This document shows positions 23,601-44,492 of a stretch of 64,000 nucleotides of DNA, piece after piece (the stretch's first letter is position 1; each line of letters opens with the position of its first letter). The position numbers and the translations under genes were made by a program. The stretch covers positions 558,001 through 622,000 of the forward strand of contig JALJCS010000035.1 in the NCBI GenBank assembly GCA_023055355.1. Direction: 5' to 3'. The notes under the pieces are model-generated. The model saw only the letters and a program-made list of their open reading frames with translations. It searched no databases and was not told the DNA's origin. The stretch is from Agelaius tricolor. Lineage: Eukaryota; Chordata; Aves; Passeriformes; Icteridae.

Positions 23601-24951
23601 CAGCTGGGCTGCACCAGCCCCAGCCCACCAGGTCCTTGCCAGCCTACCAGGTCCTTCCCAGCCCAGATGAGGCTGAATTTGGGGTCCCCAGCGGGGTCCC
23701 AGGGCTGAGGCAGCCCCAGTGGGATGTGTCCGTGTCCCCAGGAGGATCGCTGGGCCCAGGTGCAGGACAGGCAAGCCAGGAAGGCCGTGGAGCTGAGGTC
23801 CCTCACCATGGCCATCCACGGCCTGTTCCACGCCGCCAGCGCGCGGCTGCAGCCACAGGGCAGGGTGGCAGCTGGGGACAGCCACCGGCAGCTGGACATG
23901 GTAACGTGGCACAGCCCCAGGGCCTCTGAGCCCCGGGGACAGCTCAGTCCTGGCCAGGACAGCAGCAGGAACGGCTCCCTCAGGGCGAGGGGCCCAGCAC
24001 AGGCTCCCTCCTCCCCTGGGGACCTGGCTGGGAATGGTGGGGACAGCGGGAACACCTGTCCCTGGGAGTATGGGGAGCGGGGGCTGCAGGGGAGGGTCAG
24101 ACCTGCACAGGGGGTGCAGGGTTTTGGGGTGCAGGGATATGGGGATTCAGGGATGCAAGGGTTCAAGAGTGCAGGGATGTGGGGATATGGATCTACAGGG
24201 TTCAGGGGTGCAGGGATTCAGGAACACAGGGTTTGGGGGTGCAGGGATACAGGGACAGGGAGTGCAGGGATATGGGGGTGCAGGGTTTTGGGGTGCAGGG
24301 GATATGGGAGTGCAGGGTTTTGAGGTGCAGGGATATGGGGTGCAGGGATATGGGGGTGCAGGTTTTCAGGGTGCAGGGATATGGGGATGCAGGGTTGTGG
24401 AGATGCAGGAGTGCAGGGAAATGGGGATGCAGGGGTTCAGGGGTGCAAGGGTTTGTGGGTGCAGGGTTTTGGGAGTGCAGAGATATGGGGATGCAGGGTT
24501 TGGGGGTTCAGGGTTTGTGGGTGCAGGGTTTTGGGAGTGCAGGGATGCAGGGATATGGGGATGCAGGGTTTGGAGTGCAGGGGTTCAGAGTTGCAAGGGT
24601 TTGGGGGTGAAGGGTTTTTGGGGTGCAGGGACGCAGGGATATGGGGATGCAGGGTTTGGGGGTGCAGGGGTTCAGGTGAAGGGTTTTTGGGGTGCAGGGA
24701 TGCAGGTCCAGCCATGGCCAGGGTTTGGTTCCATTCCCCCACAGAGGCACACTCTGGTGCTTTCATGTCCTGTCACTTTGCTCAGGGACATCATATGGCC
24801 TGCAGGAGGGACAGGCTCCCCTCTGCCTCCTGCCCCCATTGCTGCCTGACCCTGCCCTGTCCCTGTCCCTGTCCCACCCCAGATCCGGCAGTTCATCCAC
24901 GACCTCCAGGACTTCACTGAGGACATGAAGGAGCGTGGCCGAGCTCTGTGA
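20691..24951 (+). CDS. CCDC42: CCDC42, coiled-coil domain-containing protein 42, 7 exons
   Basis: Exons: 20691-20755, 21573-21678, 21785-21889, 22162-22359, 22681-22902, 23742-23900 and 24883-24951; all GT-AG, 308 codons (307 aa; human CCDC42 is 316). The start MAHEDLSYYRGQYKDRLLSL matches the family N terminus, although the frame stays open upstream to an ATG at 20571. Charged heptad-like coiled coil covers residues about 30-235 (LKKAKEEKEENLKKESELL, FRDIDDIISYYKALLRTR), and exons 6-7 hold the family C terminus (IRQFIHDLQDF). Known for the family (DUF4200, shared with CFAP73): a sperm and cilium protein needed for manchette/flagellum formation in mouse. CFAP73 is the alternative; the neighbouring MFSD6L and PIK3R6, which flank CCDC42 in mammals, favour CCDC42. 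Exon 2 is weakly conserved, and a poly(A) signal is not evident. Confidence 0.9.
20810..21428. repeat. Minisatellite, 16-17-bp unit, about 38 copies
   Basis: Copies of CTCCCATCCCTCACTG and CTCCCATCCCTCCCCTG fill most of CCDC42 intron 1, starting about 55 bp after the donor. Confidence 0.96.
21893..22030. repeat. Minisatellite, 9-bp unit (ACACCTGGC)
   Basis: Copies of ACACCTGGC/ACACCTGAT/ACACCTCAT begin 3-6 bp after the CCDC42 exon 3 donor (GTACAGCTGGCACACCTGG). The array abuts the splice junction. Confidence 0.94.
22540..22670. repeat. Short tandem repeat, unit about 36 bp
   Basis: Copies around GGGCAGGGTGTCCCTGACCC end about 10 bp before the CCDC42 exon 5 acceptor (CTGTGCTGCAG at 22680). 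Confidence 0.88.
23010..23412. repeat. Pentanucleotide (CCCAT)n array with interruptions
   Basis: Long runs of CCCAT with inserted ATGGATTCCATCCCATGGAT blocks, in CCDC42 intron 5. Both strands are open over long distances but meaningless as protein (HPIPSHPIPS, MGWDGMGWDG). Confidence 0.97.
24110..24712. repeat. Degenerate minisatellite (GGTGCAGGGATATGGGG family)
   Basis: Variable copies of GGTGCAGGGATATGGGGATG and GCAGGGTTTTGGGGTGCAGG fill CCDC42 intron 6. Units are 17-27 bp with much variation. Confidence 0.93.
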
Positions 24952-25431
24952 GAGCCTGCCCTGCCAGCGAGGCAGCAGCAGGGTGGGCAGGGAGAGGAGA
25001 GGAGGAGAGAACCCGGCAGACATTGAAGACTAAAAAAATAGCAAATATTTGAAGCATCTCTTCAATTCCTGCTGATTTTCCCTGCTCTTCTGTGAGCCCA
25101 GATACTCAGCAGCAGAAGAGAGAAAAGCAGGGGGGAGTGAGGCCTGCGTGGCTCTCGGGGTCCCAGAGGCCTCACAGACACTGGCAGCGCCACCAGGAGC
25201 TGCTCCTGCTCTGGAAAATCAGCTCCTGACTCATCCCGGAGCACAGAGCATGCGGGGCCTTTGTGCCCCTGCATCTCATCTCAGCTGTGACATTTCCAGA
25301 GGGACAGGGCCATCCACACCCCCCTGAGAGATGACTCAGCTGTCCCCAGCCATGGCCACCCTGTCACCCGTGGGGGCGTCACCCTCCCGGTGGTGGCAGG
25401 AGTTCATGGGACAGGAGCAGCTCTGCCCTGG
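24952..25431. other. Region between convergent CCDC42 and BMERB1-like genes
   Basis: Probably the CCDC42 3' UTR and a short spacer. An A-rich stretch after the stop (25010-25050) has no perfect AATAAA. No further exon is seen. Confidence 0.5.
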
Positions 25432-25620
25432 GAGAGAGGGAGGGATGGGGACAGGGCCATCCCCTGCCCTATGATGGATGGATGGATGGGGACAGGGCCA
25501 TCCCCTGCCCTGTGAGGGACGGATGGGGACACAGCTGTCCCCTGCCCTATGATGGATGGATGGGGACATAGCTGTCCCCTCCTGTGAGGGACGGATGGGG
25601 ACAGGGCTGTCCCCAGGGTC
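25432..25620. repeat. Tandem repeat, unit about 45-55 bp
   Basis: Copies built on GATGGATGGGGACAGGGCCA and TCCCCTGCCCTATGATGGAT, between the two convergent genes. Confidence 0.85.
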
Positions 25621-25846
25621 CGGTGAGGACACTGAGGGACCAAAAGTGAAGTGTGGGTCAGAGCCAGAAATGGGAGGGTTGGGCTCTTGCAGGAGCTGCT
25701 CTGGACATTCCTGGAGCTCCCAAGTGCAGCCCGGGTGTTCAGGGTTGGGTTTCTGCTCCCCTTGCTGGGCACAACCTTTGCCCACCCTGAGCCATCTCCT
25801 GAGGCGGTGCCAGGAGGGAAAACACCTGCAGAGCTTCCAGCAGACA

Positions 25847-25852
25847 TTTATT
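25847..25852 (-). terminator. Candidate poly(A) signal of the BMERB1-like gene
   Basis: AATAAA on the minus strand, about 1.0 kb after the stop codon at 26864. It is the first canonical hexamer downstream and would put the 33-bp minisatellite inside the 3' UTR. Confidence 0.6.
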
Positions 25853-25967
25853 GGTTGGGGTTGAGGTGGATGCACACAAAGCTGTGTCCCTCCCATGGGC
25901 TGGGCTCCTCTCCCAGCCCTCCCAGCAGTTCTGTGTGCCCGGGGAGCAGCCTCAGGGACACAGGGGA

Positions 25968-26485
25968 CAGACAGACAGAGCGTGCCTGTCCTCAGGGGGA
26001 CACACAGACAGAGCGTGTCCATCCTCAGGGGGACACACAGACACAGCCTGCCCGTCCTCAGCAGGACACACAGACAGAGCGTGTCCATCCTCAGGGGGAC
26101 ACACAGACAGAGCGTGTCCATCCTCAAGGGGACACACAGACAGAGCCTGCCCGTCCTCAGCAGGACACACAGACACAGCCTGCCCGTCCTCAGCAGGACA
26201 CACAGACAGAGCGTGCCCATCATCAGGGGGACACACAGACAGAGCCTGCCCATCCTCAAGGGGACACACAGACAGAGCGTGTCCATCCTCAGGGGGACAC
26301 ACAGACAGAGCGTGCCCATCCTCAGGGGGACACACAGACAGAGCCTGCCCATCCTCAGGGGGACACACAGACAGAGCCTGCCCGTCCTCAAGGGGACACA
26401 CAGACAGAGCCTGCCCGTCCTCAGGGGGACACACAGACAGAGCCTGCCCGTCCTCAAGGGGACACACAGACAGAGCGTGCTCATC
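25968..26485. repeat. Minisatellite, 33-bp unit, about 15 copies
   Basis: Copies built on GACACACAGACAGAGCGTGT and CCATCCTCAGGGG. Thirty-three is a multiple of 3 and the unit has no stop in several frames, giving long repeat ORFs on both strands. These are not supported as genes. Most likely the 3' UTR of the BMERB1-like transcript. Confidence 0.97.
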
Positions 26486-26863
26486 CTCCAGCACTGCCTC
26501 CAGCCCAGGCTGCCTCCAGAGGGGCAGGTTTGGAATCCAGGGCTCTCCTGGCCTCTGGCTCCCCTCAGCCCAACCAAACTCTCTGGCTGGGTCACTCACT
26601 GCCCCAGAGAGGCCCTGGGAGGGCAGGGCAGGGAGGAGCCTGTGGTGTGTGTGGAACAAAGCAAATCCCTGTGGGCCAAGCACAGCAGCCCTGGAGAGTC
26701 TCTGGAGCAGCCCAGGATGGGATTGGCTCCAGGCTGGGATCAGCCCCAGGACAGGATCAGCTCCAAGGAAGGCCCAGCTCCAAGGAAGCCCCTCCTGCCC
26801 ATCCCAGCTGCCCAGGACGTGCCCCTACCACGGCCGTGTCCTGTGCCAGGCGCTGGCAGTGCC

Positions 26864-38153
<11,290 letters not shown>

Positions 38154-38600
38154 CCGCAGCCAGAGCGCCGCGCTCCGCCGGGCCGGGGCTCCCGCTGCTC
38201 CGATCCCTCCGCTCCGCTCCGCTCCGCCGGCCCGGGGCTCCCGCTGCTCCCGCCGCTCCGATCCCAGCCCTCCGCTCCCTCCGCGCTGCTCCCGCCGCTC
38301 CGATCCCTCCGCTCTGCTCCGCTGGGGCGGGGACTCCCACCGCTCCCTCCGATCCCTCCGCTCTGCTCTCTCCGCTCTGCTCTCTCCGCTCCCAGCCCTC
38401 CTCTCCCTCCTCTCCCTCCGCTCCGCTCCCAGCCCTCCTCTCCCTCCTCTCCCTCCGCGCTGCTCTCTCCGCTCCGCCGGGGCGGGGGCTCCCGCCGCTC
38501 CCTCCCCTCCGAGCCCCCCGCCTGCAGCCCCCGGCCCCCGCAGCTTCACCCGGGCCGTGCCCCGGGGCCCCTCCCGGCCCCTTTCAGCCCCAAACGCGCA

Positions 38601-39620
38601 GCAGCGGCACCGACCGAGCAGGGCCCGGGCACTGAAGGAGCCCAGGCGCTGGGGGACACGGGGGTGGGACACGGGGGTGAGGCTCAGCACCCAACAGCCC
38701 CCCCAAAACCCGCTGAGCCAGGGCAGCCGTGCTTTCTGGTAGAAGCAACTTTTGCCCATGGGAAAACCCAACAGTGAGAGCTTGAGCCAAGCCCCAGGGG
38801 CTGGAGTGCAGCGGGCACCTGAGCAGGACCCTGGGGCTCCCTCCCCTCTCGGCCAGGACTGCAATGCCCGGGGGCACCGCCCCGAGGCTGGGAGTGGGGG
38901 GCAAACCTGCTCTGACAGGGGTTTGTGCTCCCAGAGCGCTTGGCTGAGGAGTCACGGCTCTGCAGGGACTCACCCCAGCACCCGCTGCCCAGAACGCACC
39001 GAGGGGACACACAGAGTCCTCTGGGACAGCTCTTGGGCAGGACGGGCCTGTAGGTGACACTGGTGTCCCCATGCATGGCTCCAAGGGCTCAGGGACAGCC
39101 AAGGTGGCTCAGGGACACTTTGGGGAGCGCCCCTGCCTGGAGAGCAGGGACACAGTGACACTGGGGGGGGGCTGGGAGATCAGCCCCTGCCCAGCCTCAG
39201 CTCCAGCCAGTGAAACACAAACCTGAGCAAAATCCTGGAATTCCCACCTCCAACAGCCAAAGAGGAGCTCCCGGCTCCTGATGCAGGCGAAGGATTTGAA
39301 GCAGAACACGTGCCAGAGATGGTGCTTCATCCTTTGAGGATAACTGTGGAATATAAACACAACGAGGCGAAAATTGAGTCTCTGCCTAAAAACAGGGGGA
39401 AAGGATGTGGGAGCTGCTGCTCTGGGATGGAAATGAAGCAGCAGCACCTCTGGAAATGCAGGAGCACTCTCCCAGGAGCAGCACAAAGCCAGGAGGTGGC
39501 CTGGGAGCTGGAAGGGTGACCCTTGGCAAACTGGGAGCTCCAGCATTCCAGGGAATCGCTCAGGAATGCCCTGGGATTGTAAGGAACTGCCGGCTCCCAG
39601 CCGAGGGACAGGACAGGGCT
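38601..39620. other. Intergenic stretch, no gene recognised
   Basis: Upstream of the BMERB1-like promoter. Open frames exist on both strands but none resembles a known protein. Confidence 0.5.
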
Positions 39621-39624
39621 GCCC

Positions 39625-39775
39625 GGGCGGCTTTGGGTGTGCAGGAGCTGCTTTGGGGGTTCGGGTGTGCAGGTTTGGGGGTTCGGGTGTGCAGGTTTGG
39701 GGGTTTGGGTGTGCAGGGGCTGCTTTGGGTGTTTGGGTGTGCAGGTTTGGGGGTTCGGCTGTGCAGGGAAGGAGA
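39625..39775. repeat. Short minisatellite (GTTTGGGGGTTCGGGTGTGCAG)
   Basis: About 6 degenerate copies, built on GGTTTGGGGGTTCGGGTGTG. Confidence 0.88.
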
Positions 39776-39839
39776 GCCATGACGCTGCTGCCTCTCAGCT
39801 GATGGAAGGATCAGCGCCCCCAGCCCTGGAGCCAGCGGG

Positions 39840-41430
39840 GCTGCAGTGACTCACCTTGTTTTGGTCGCTCCGAAGCGCAGAGAAAATGAACCTGTAAATA
39901 TTTTAATCAGTTCTTCAGGCAAGCACTCTCCAGGATGGCTTTCACTGCGAGCAGCCAGATCTGCTGGGGGCTGAACTGGAGTTTAATGCATTTTATACGC
40001 TCAATTTATCGGGAGTAAATCAGACAGTCCAGAGTCAGGATACAATTCACCACTGGAGCTGCTGGATTGGGTGGAATCCTTGGGGCAGAGGGAAGTGCAC
40101 ATCAGGCACCGGAGCAGCCGGGGCTTCTTCCCTCGCCCAGGTCCTGGAATTCTGAGGCCGAGGAGTTTCAATGGGACCTTCCCTGCTCCTCCTCAGAGAG
40201 ATGAGCTCGTGCTGTGGACGGGCAGGATTCAAGGGAATGCCCAAAGTCGGTGTGATAATCTCGCACCATAAGGGGTTTTGAAGATTATCAAGCCAATAAA
40301 GACATTGGGTGCAGATGCAGGGGAGTCAGCCGTCTGCACAGCTCCAGGATGGGCAGGCTCCTGTCGCTGCAAGGCTTCTCCCCGTGAATCTGCAATCCAG
40401 CAGCTGAGGCAGATGAAAAGGGCACGGCTCACCCAGGTAACCGGCGTCTAACGCGGGCAGCTGAGGCAGCAGCTGCATTTCAAAGCATTCCAGCTCTTTC
40501 TGTGCCGCTCACAAGGGCTCAGGGTGTGCTGCGTGCAGGGATGAGCCTGACTGCAGGCAGATTCCCCGTTAACACGCTTTGTTCCTCAGGTATTACACGA
40601 CAATGAGACCGGGAGAAATTCTTGACATCAAAATTGCTCCACTCGCGTCTGAATTCCTGGGAGAAGACAACGTCTTAATACAAAGTCCCAGCTGCTCTCG
40701 GCACGGGCACGGCTCTGTCTGTGGAGCCACTCCAGCGGAGCTTTGCGCTGGCACAGAGGATCGCTGCCGGGAGAGAGGGAGGGAGCTAATTACCCTGAAA
40801 ACACCTGATGGACACATAATGCGGGATCGATGCCTGCTGAGGGAGGAATTACAGCCCGGAGCCCTTTCCTTGTCTCCAGCGCTTCCTGCCGAGCCCACAG
40901 CGCGGCAGGGTGACACACTGCCAGGCCATTTGCATATGCCACAATAAATATGCATTCCCACAAATATTCTGCTTTCTGCAGCTGCCTGTCTCGGGGCTTG
41001 TGAGCCACTCGGGCAGATGTTACTGAAATCCATCCCTGAGCACAGGAATGAGGCCATTTCCTGACCGAGGAATTCCTGATAACTGAACTGACAGCAGCTT
41101 TGCTGCGGCTCCAGGGACTCCAAGGCTCATTTAAACCCCATTCAGATCTCCTGATGACATCAGACCACCGATTTTCCATTGAGCAGCAGAGCTTCCCTCC
41201 AGGAGAGGGGCTGCAATCTGTGCCTTGGAGGGCAGGTGAGGAGGTTTAACCCAGGAATGGGTTAAAAGAGGAAGGCTGGGCACCAGTGACTTCCAGCTGG
41301 GAATTTCCTGGGATAACTCAGGAGCTCCTCTGGCATGGACCGAGCGCTGCTCTCTGCTGCGCACCTGTGCCCAGGTGTTGCTTTGTTAGTGAGGGTCAAT
41401 AAGGGAAATGAATTCCCCTTCTCTTTCTGG
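39840..41430. other. Intergenic unique sequence; candidate conserved noncoding DNA
   Basis: Complex, non-repetitive and locally AT-rich sequence, unlike its surroundings, with homeodomain/octamer-like strings (TTTAATGCATTTTATACG at about 39984; ATTTGCATATGCC at about 40928). On the minus strand an acceptor-like TTTACAG at about 39889 and donor-like AAG|GTGAGT at about 39852 bracket 37 nt. I cannot link this to a gene. Confidence 0.4.
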
Positions 41431-41437
41431 GGTTGTG

Positions 41438-41662
41438 CTGTCCCTGCCCGGCTGCCTCAGCAGCCTCAGGAGCCCAGCTCAGGTGTCCCCTCCCGTGCCC
41501 GGAAATCCCAGGCTGTCCCTGCCCGGCTGCCTCAGCAGCCTCAGGAGCCCAGCTCAGGTGTCCCATCCCGTGCCCGGAAATCCCAGGCTGTCCCTGCCCG
41601 GCTGCCTCAGCAGCCTCAGGAGCCCAGCTCAGGTGTCCCATCCCGTGCCCGGAAATCCCAGG
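41438..41662. repeat. 75-bp tandem repeat, 3 copies
   Basis: Copies start at 41438, 41513 and 41588, almost identical, beginning CTGTCCCTGCCCGGCTGCCT. All six frames largely lack stops, but nothing indicates coding. Confidence 0.97.
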
Positions 41663-41861
41663 CCGCCCCGTGCCACCTGCAACGCCGGGAACGCCTTCAA
41701 TCAGCACCAGGAAATGCCCAGGAGGGCCGGGCCAGCCGCGGGCTCCGAGCACACCTGGAGGGCTCTCCCAGCAGATTCCCAGCAGGAGACACCGAAACCA
41801 CAAAGCACGACACGGGGGGTGCTCTGCGGGTTAAAAACTTCTCTTACAAATGAACCGGGTT

Positions 41862-41867
41862 TTTATT
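41862..41867 (-). terminator. MFSD6L: Candidate poly(A) signal of MFSD6L
   Basis: AATAAA on the minus strand, about 0.42 kb after the stop at 42288. The AT-rich sequence between fits a 3' UTR. Confidence 0.6.
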
Positions 41868-42287
41868 CACACCCCTTATAAAGTGCAGAGAGTCCACAGC
41901 CACCCCGGAAGGGTTCTGTGTGCTGTCAGCATGCCAGTAATTTCCATTGGGTGGTGTCACAGCCCAGCTCACAACTGTCACCCAGCAGCAGCTCTGGCAG
42001 CAACAATGCAAGTTTGGCTTTTGACTAAAAACTCAGTTACATTCATTTACCCTATGTATACCTGAAATACCCTTTTGGGATGTTGGAAGCAAAATCATCA
42101 AGTTAAAAAGGAAAAATTACAAAAATTTAGAATGTTATAAAGTAAAAAAAAAAAGATTTATATTTTTTAATAGAAATCTCTCCTGTCAGATATAGCAGTA
42201 TATATTCAGCAGTTCAGAATTTATGGTGATTTGTGGACACTATCATTACCCCAGGTTCCCACTCCACCCCACAGATTTAGGTACGGA

Positions 42288-44492
42288 CTAGTTGATCCCA
42301 TGCTGCTGTATCCAATTCCTGTTAAAGCTCTCGTCCTTCATAGCCTTTACCAGCCAGTCCTTCTCGTCCTCCTCCTCAGAATCACTCACTTCACTGGAAT
42401 CCGCAGCCAGGAGCCGGGAATAATTGATTTTTCTCTGCCGGGGCAATCTGGATCGGACAATTAGGAAGAACAGGGTCCAGACGCCGAGCCCCACGCAGCT
42501 GGCCTGGAGCAGCACGGGCAGCCCGAGGTGCTGCACCACAAACCCTGCCCCGAGGCTGCCCAGGCCGGCCCCTGCCGTGCCCAGCGCCCGCAGCAGGGCG
42601 AGCAGGGCGCGCTCCGTGCCCGGCGGGGCCGCGTCCCGCACCGTGCCCTGCATGCGCCACCGCAGGGCCCCGCCGCCGAGGCCGGACAGCGCCTGCAGGG
42701 GCAGCGCCGCCCAGGGCACCCGGAGCAGGGAATAGCTCAGGAGCTGCGCTGCCAGCGCGCCCAGGCCCAGCGCCTCGGCCCCACCGCCCGGCAGCGCCCG
42801 CAGCAGCCGCGGCCCGAGCGGGTGAAGCGCCAGCTCCGCCAGCGGCCCCAGGGCCACCCAGAGCCCCAGGAGGAGCTCGCTGCTGCCCTGGTCCTGCAGC
42901 TGCCACGGGAGGAAGCTGTGGCTGGCAGCGCTGGCGGCGCCCACGAGGAACAGGGTGGCTGCCAAGAGCAGCGCCCGGCCGTGGCCCCGCAGCAGGGACA
43001 GCGCCTTGGGCAGCCCGGGAGCGCGGGCGCCGCGCCTGGGAGCGCGGCTGGGAAAGGAGACGCTGACCGTCAGCGAGAGCACCACCAGCACAGCGTAGGC
43101 GTAGAAGTGCACGGCCAGGCGGGGCACGGAGCCGCCGAGGGTGCAATCCAGCTGCTCCACCAGCACCGACACGCCGCACGCTCCGGCGGCCGCGCCCACG
43201 CAGCCCCACGGCCACAGCCGCCCGTGCCTGTCCGTGGCGTCCACAAAGTCCAGGTACTCGTAGACACTCTCATCCATGGCCCATTCCAGGGACGTGGCCA
43301 GCAGCTCCCAAAGCACCACGGCGCCCAGGACCATGAGAAAAACCCGGTACTCTGTGTCCTGGGAGGTGCTCTGCACTGCCTCCAAGCTGGCACCTCGAGA
43401 GTCGGAAAGGTTTTCGGACACGTGGGCACCTCCAACAGCGGGAAGAGCTGTTTTAAACAAAGCTGGCTCGTTACTCTCGGTGGCATTTAGGCTTTCCTCA
43501 GCGTTATCAGCAGGATCGGTGGCGGCAGAGTCCGGAGTTTCCTCCTGGAGCCCGGGGGAGGGAGGGCTGTAGGATGCCGGCCCTCCTGGTTCCGGGGTCT
43601 GCTGATCGATGCCTTTCACTGTCGGGCCAGAGGGACCATCCAAGGAGCCTTTTCCCTTTGGATCACCTTCCCCAGGCCCTCTGCCGCGTTCCTGAAGCGC
43701 ACCTGCTGTGCCCAACGACCCCTGGGAGGTTGAACTGCCCGGAGCGGGCTCCCTGCTCGCTGCCACCACCTCAGCAGCCGCTGTCCCCGCTCGCCCTGGC
43801 ACGGCTCTGGTGTGCGGCAGAGCGCTGGGGTTCAGCGCTCCGTCACTGCTCCTGCCGGGGCTGGGCACCGGGCTGGGTACAGGGCTGGGTACAGAGCTGG
43901 GCACCGGGCTGGGTACGGGGCTGGGTACAGAGCTGGGCACCGGGCTGGGTACCGGGCTGGGCACAGGGCCGGGCACCGGGCTATGCACCGGGCTGGGCAC
44001 AGGGCCGGGCACAGGGCTGGGCACCGGGCTGGGCACCGGGCTGGGCACAGGGCCGGGCACAGAGCTGGGCACCGGGCTATGCACCGGGCTGGGCACCGGG
44101 CCGGGCACCGGGCTGGGCACAGGGCCGGGCAGAGCGGAGGGGAGCACGGAGGGCAGCGGGGCGGGCAGGCCGAGCTGCAGGCTGCAGCCCGAGCGCCCCG
44201 TGTCCCCCGCGGGCGGGATGAGGGTGAGCGCCAGGCTGGCCCCGGCCGAGCCCAGCGCCGAGCCCAGCAGCAGCAGGCGCCGCCCGGCGCGGCCCCGCGG
44301 GCAGCACAGCGGAACGGCGAGCGCCGCCAGCAGCCGGGCCCCGGCCGCCGCCCCGACCAGCGGCGCGGGCAGCCCGAGCAGCCGCAGGTAGAGCGGCAGG
44401 AAGGGCTCGGCGCAGCCCCGGCCCGCGCCCTGCAGCCCCCGGAACAGCGCGGCCAGCGCCAGGGCCCGGCCCACGTCCCAGCGCCCGCTCAT
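42288..44492 (-). CDS. MFSD6L: MFSD6L, major facilitator superfamily domain-containing 6-like
   Basis: Uninterrupted frame of 735 codons (734 aa). The gene is intronless in mammals too, where the protein is about 586 aa. The start MSGRWDVGRALALAALFRGL is chosen as the first Met before transmembrane segment 1; the frame stays open upstream only because of a 22-bp minisatellite. Residues about 10-60 give the first two membrane helices. A long loop follows, and from about residue 395 the remaining helices, including the family signature YEYLDFVDATDRHGR (about 411) and GVSVLVEQLDC. The C terminus is acidic and cytosolic (SSEVSDSEEEDEKDW). Residues about 119-212 are a coding minisatellite of PVPS/PVPG/PVHS units that largely explains the extra length. 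Membrane protein of unknown substrate. It lies between PIK3R6 and the CCDC42 side, as in human 17p13.1. Confidence 0.95.
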   Translation of the reverse strand: MSGRWDVGRALALAALFRGLQGAGRGCAEPFLPLYLRLLGLPAPLVGAAAGARLLAALAVPLCCPRGRAGRRLLLLGSALGSAGASLALTLIPPAGDTGRSGCSLQLGLPAPLPSVLPSALPGPVPSPVPGPVPSPVHSPVPSSVPGPVPSPVPSPVPSPVPGPVPSPVHSPVPGPVPSPVPSPVPSSVPSPVPSPVPSSVPSPVPSPVPSPGRSSDGALNPSALPHTRAVPGRAGTAAAEVVAASREPAPGSSTSQGSLGTAGALQERGRGPGEGDPKGKGSLDGPSGPTVKGIDQQTPEPGGPASYSPPSPGLQEETPDSAATDPADNAEESLNATESNEPALFKTALPAVGGAHVSENLSDSRGASLEAVQSTSQDTEYRVFLMVLGAVVLWELLATSLEWAMDESVYEYLDFVDATDRHGRLWPWGCVGAAAGACGVSVLVEQLDCTLGGSVPRLAVHFYAYAVLVVLSLTVSVSFPSRAPRRGARAPGLPKALSLLRGHGRALLLAATLFLVGAASAASHSFLPWQLQDQGSSELLLGLWVALGPLAELALHPLGPRLLRALPGGGAEALGLGALAAQLLSYSLLRVPWAALPLQALSGLGGGALRWRMQGTVRDAAPPGTERALLALLRALGTAGAGLGSLGAGFVVQHLGLPVLLQASCVGLGVWTLFFLIVRSRLPRQRKINYSRLLAADSSEVSDSEEEDEKDWLVKAMKDESFNRNWIQQHGIN
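43855..44136 (-). repeat. MFSD6L: In-frame coding minisatellite of MFSD6L, 12-bp unit
   Basis: About 23 copies of a 12-bp unit (CGGGCTGGGCAC and variants with ACAGGG, TACAGAG, TATGCAC) translate to four-residue PVPS, PVPG and PVHS repeats in the large loop after the second membrane helix. Unit length keeps the frame, so copy-number change would alter loop length without frameshift. Confidence 0.93.

Noticed and set aside
20691..24951. CFAP73 instead of CCDC42
   Set aside because: Both share the DUF4200 coiled coil, but exon layout and the MFSD6L/PIK3R6 neighbourhood fit CCDC42 better. Not completely excluded.
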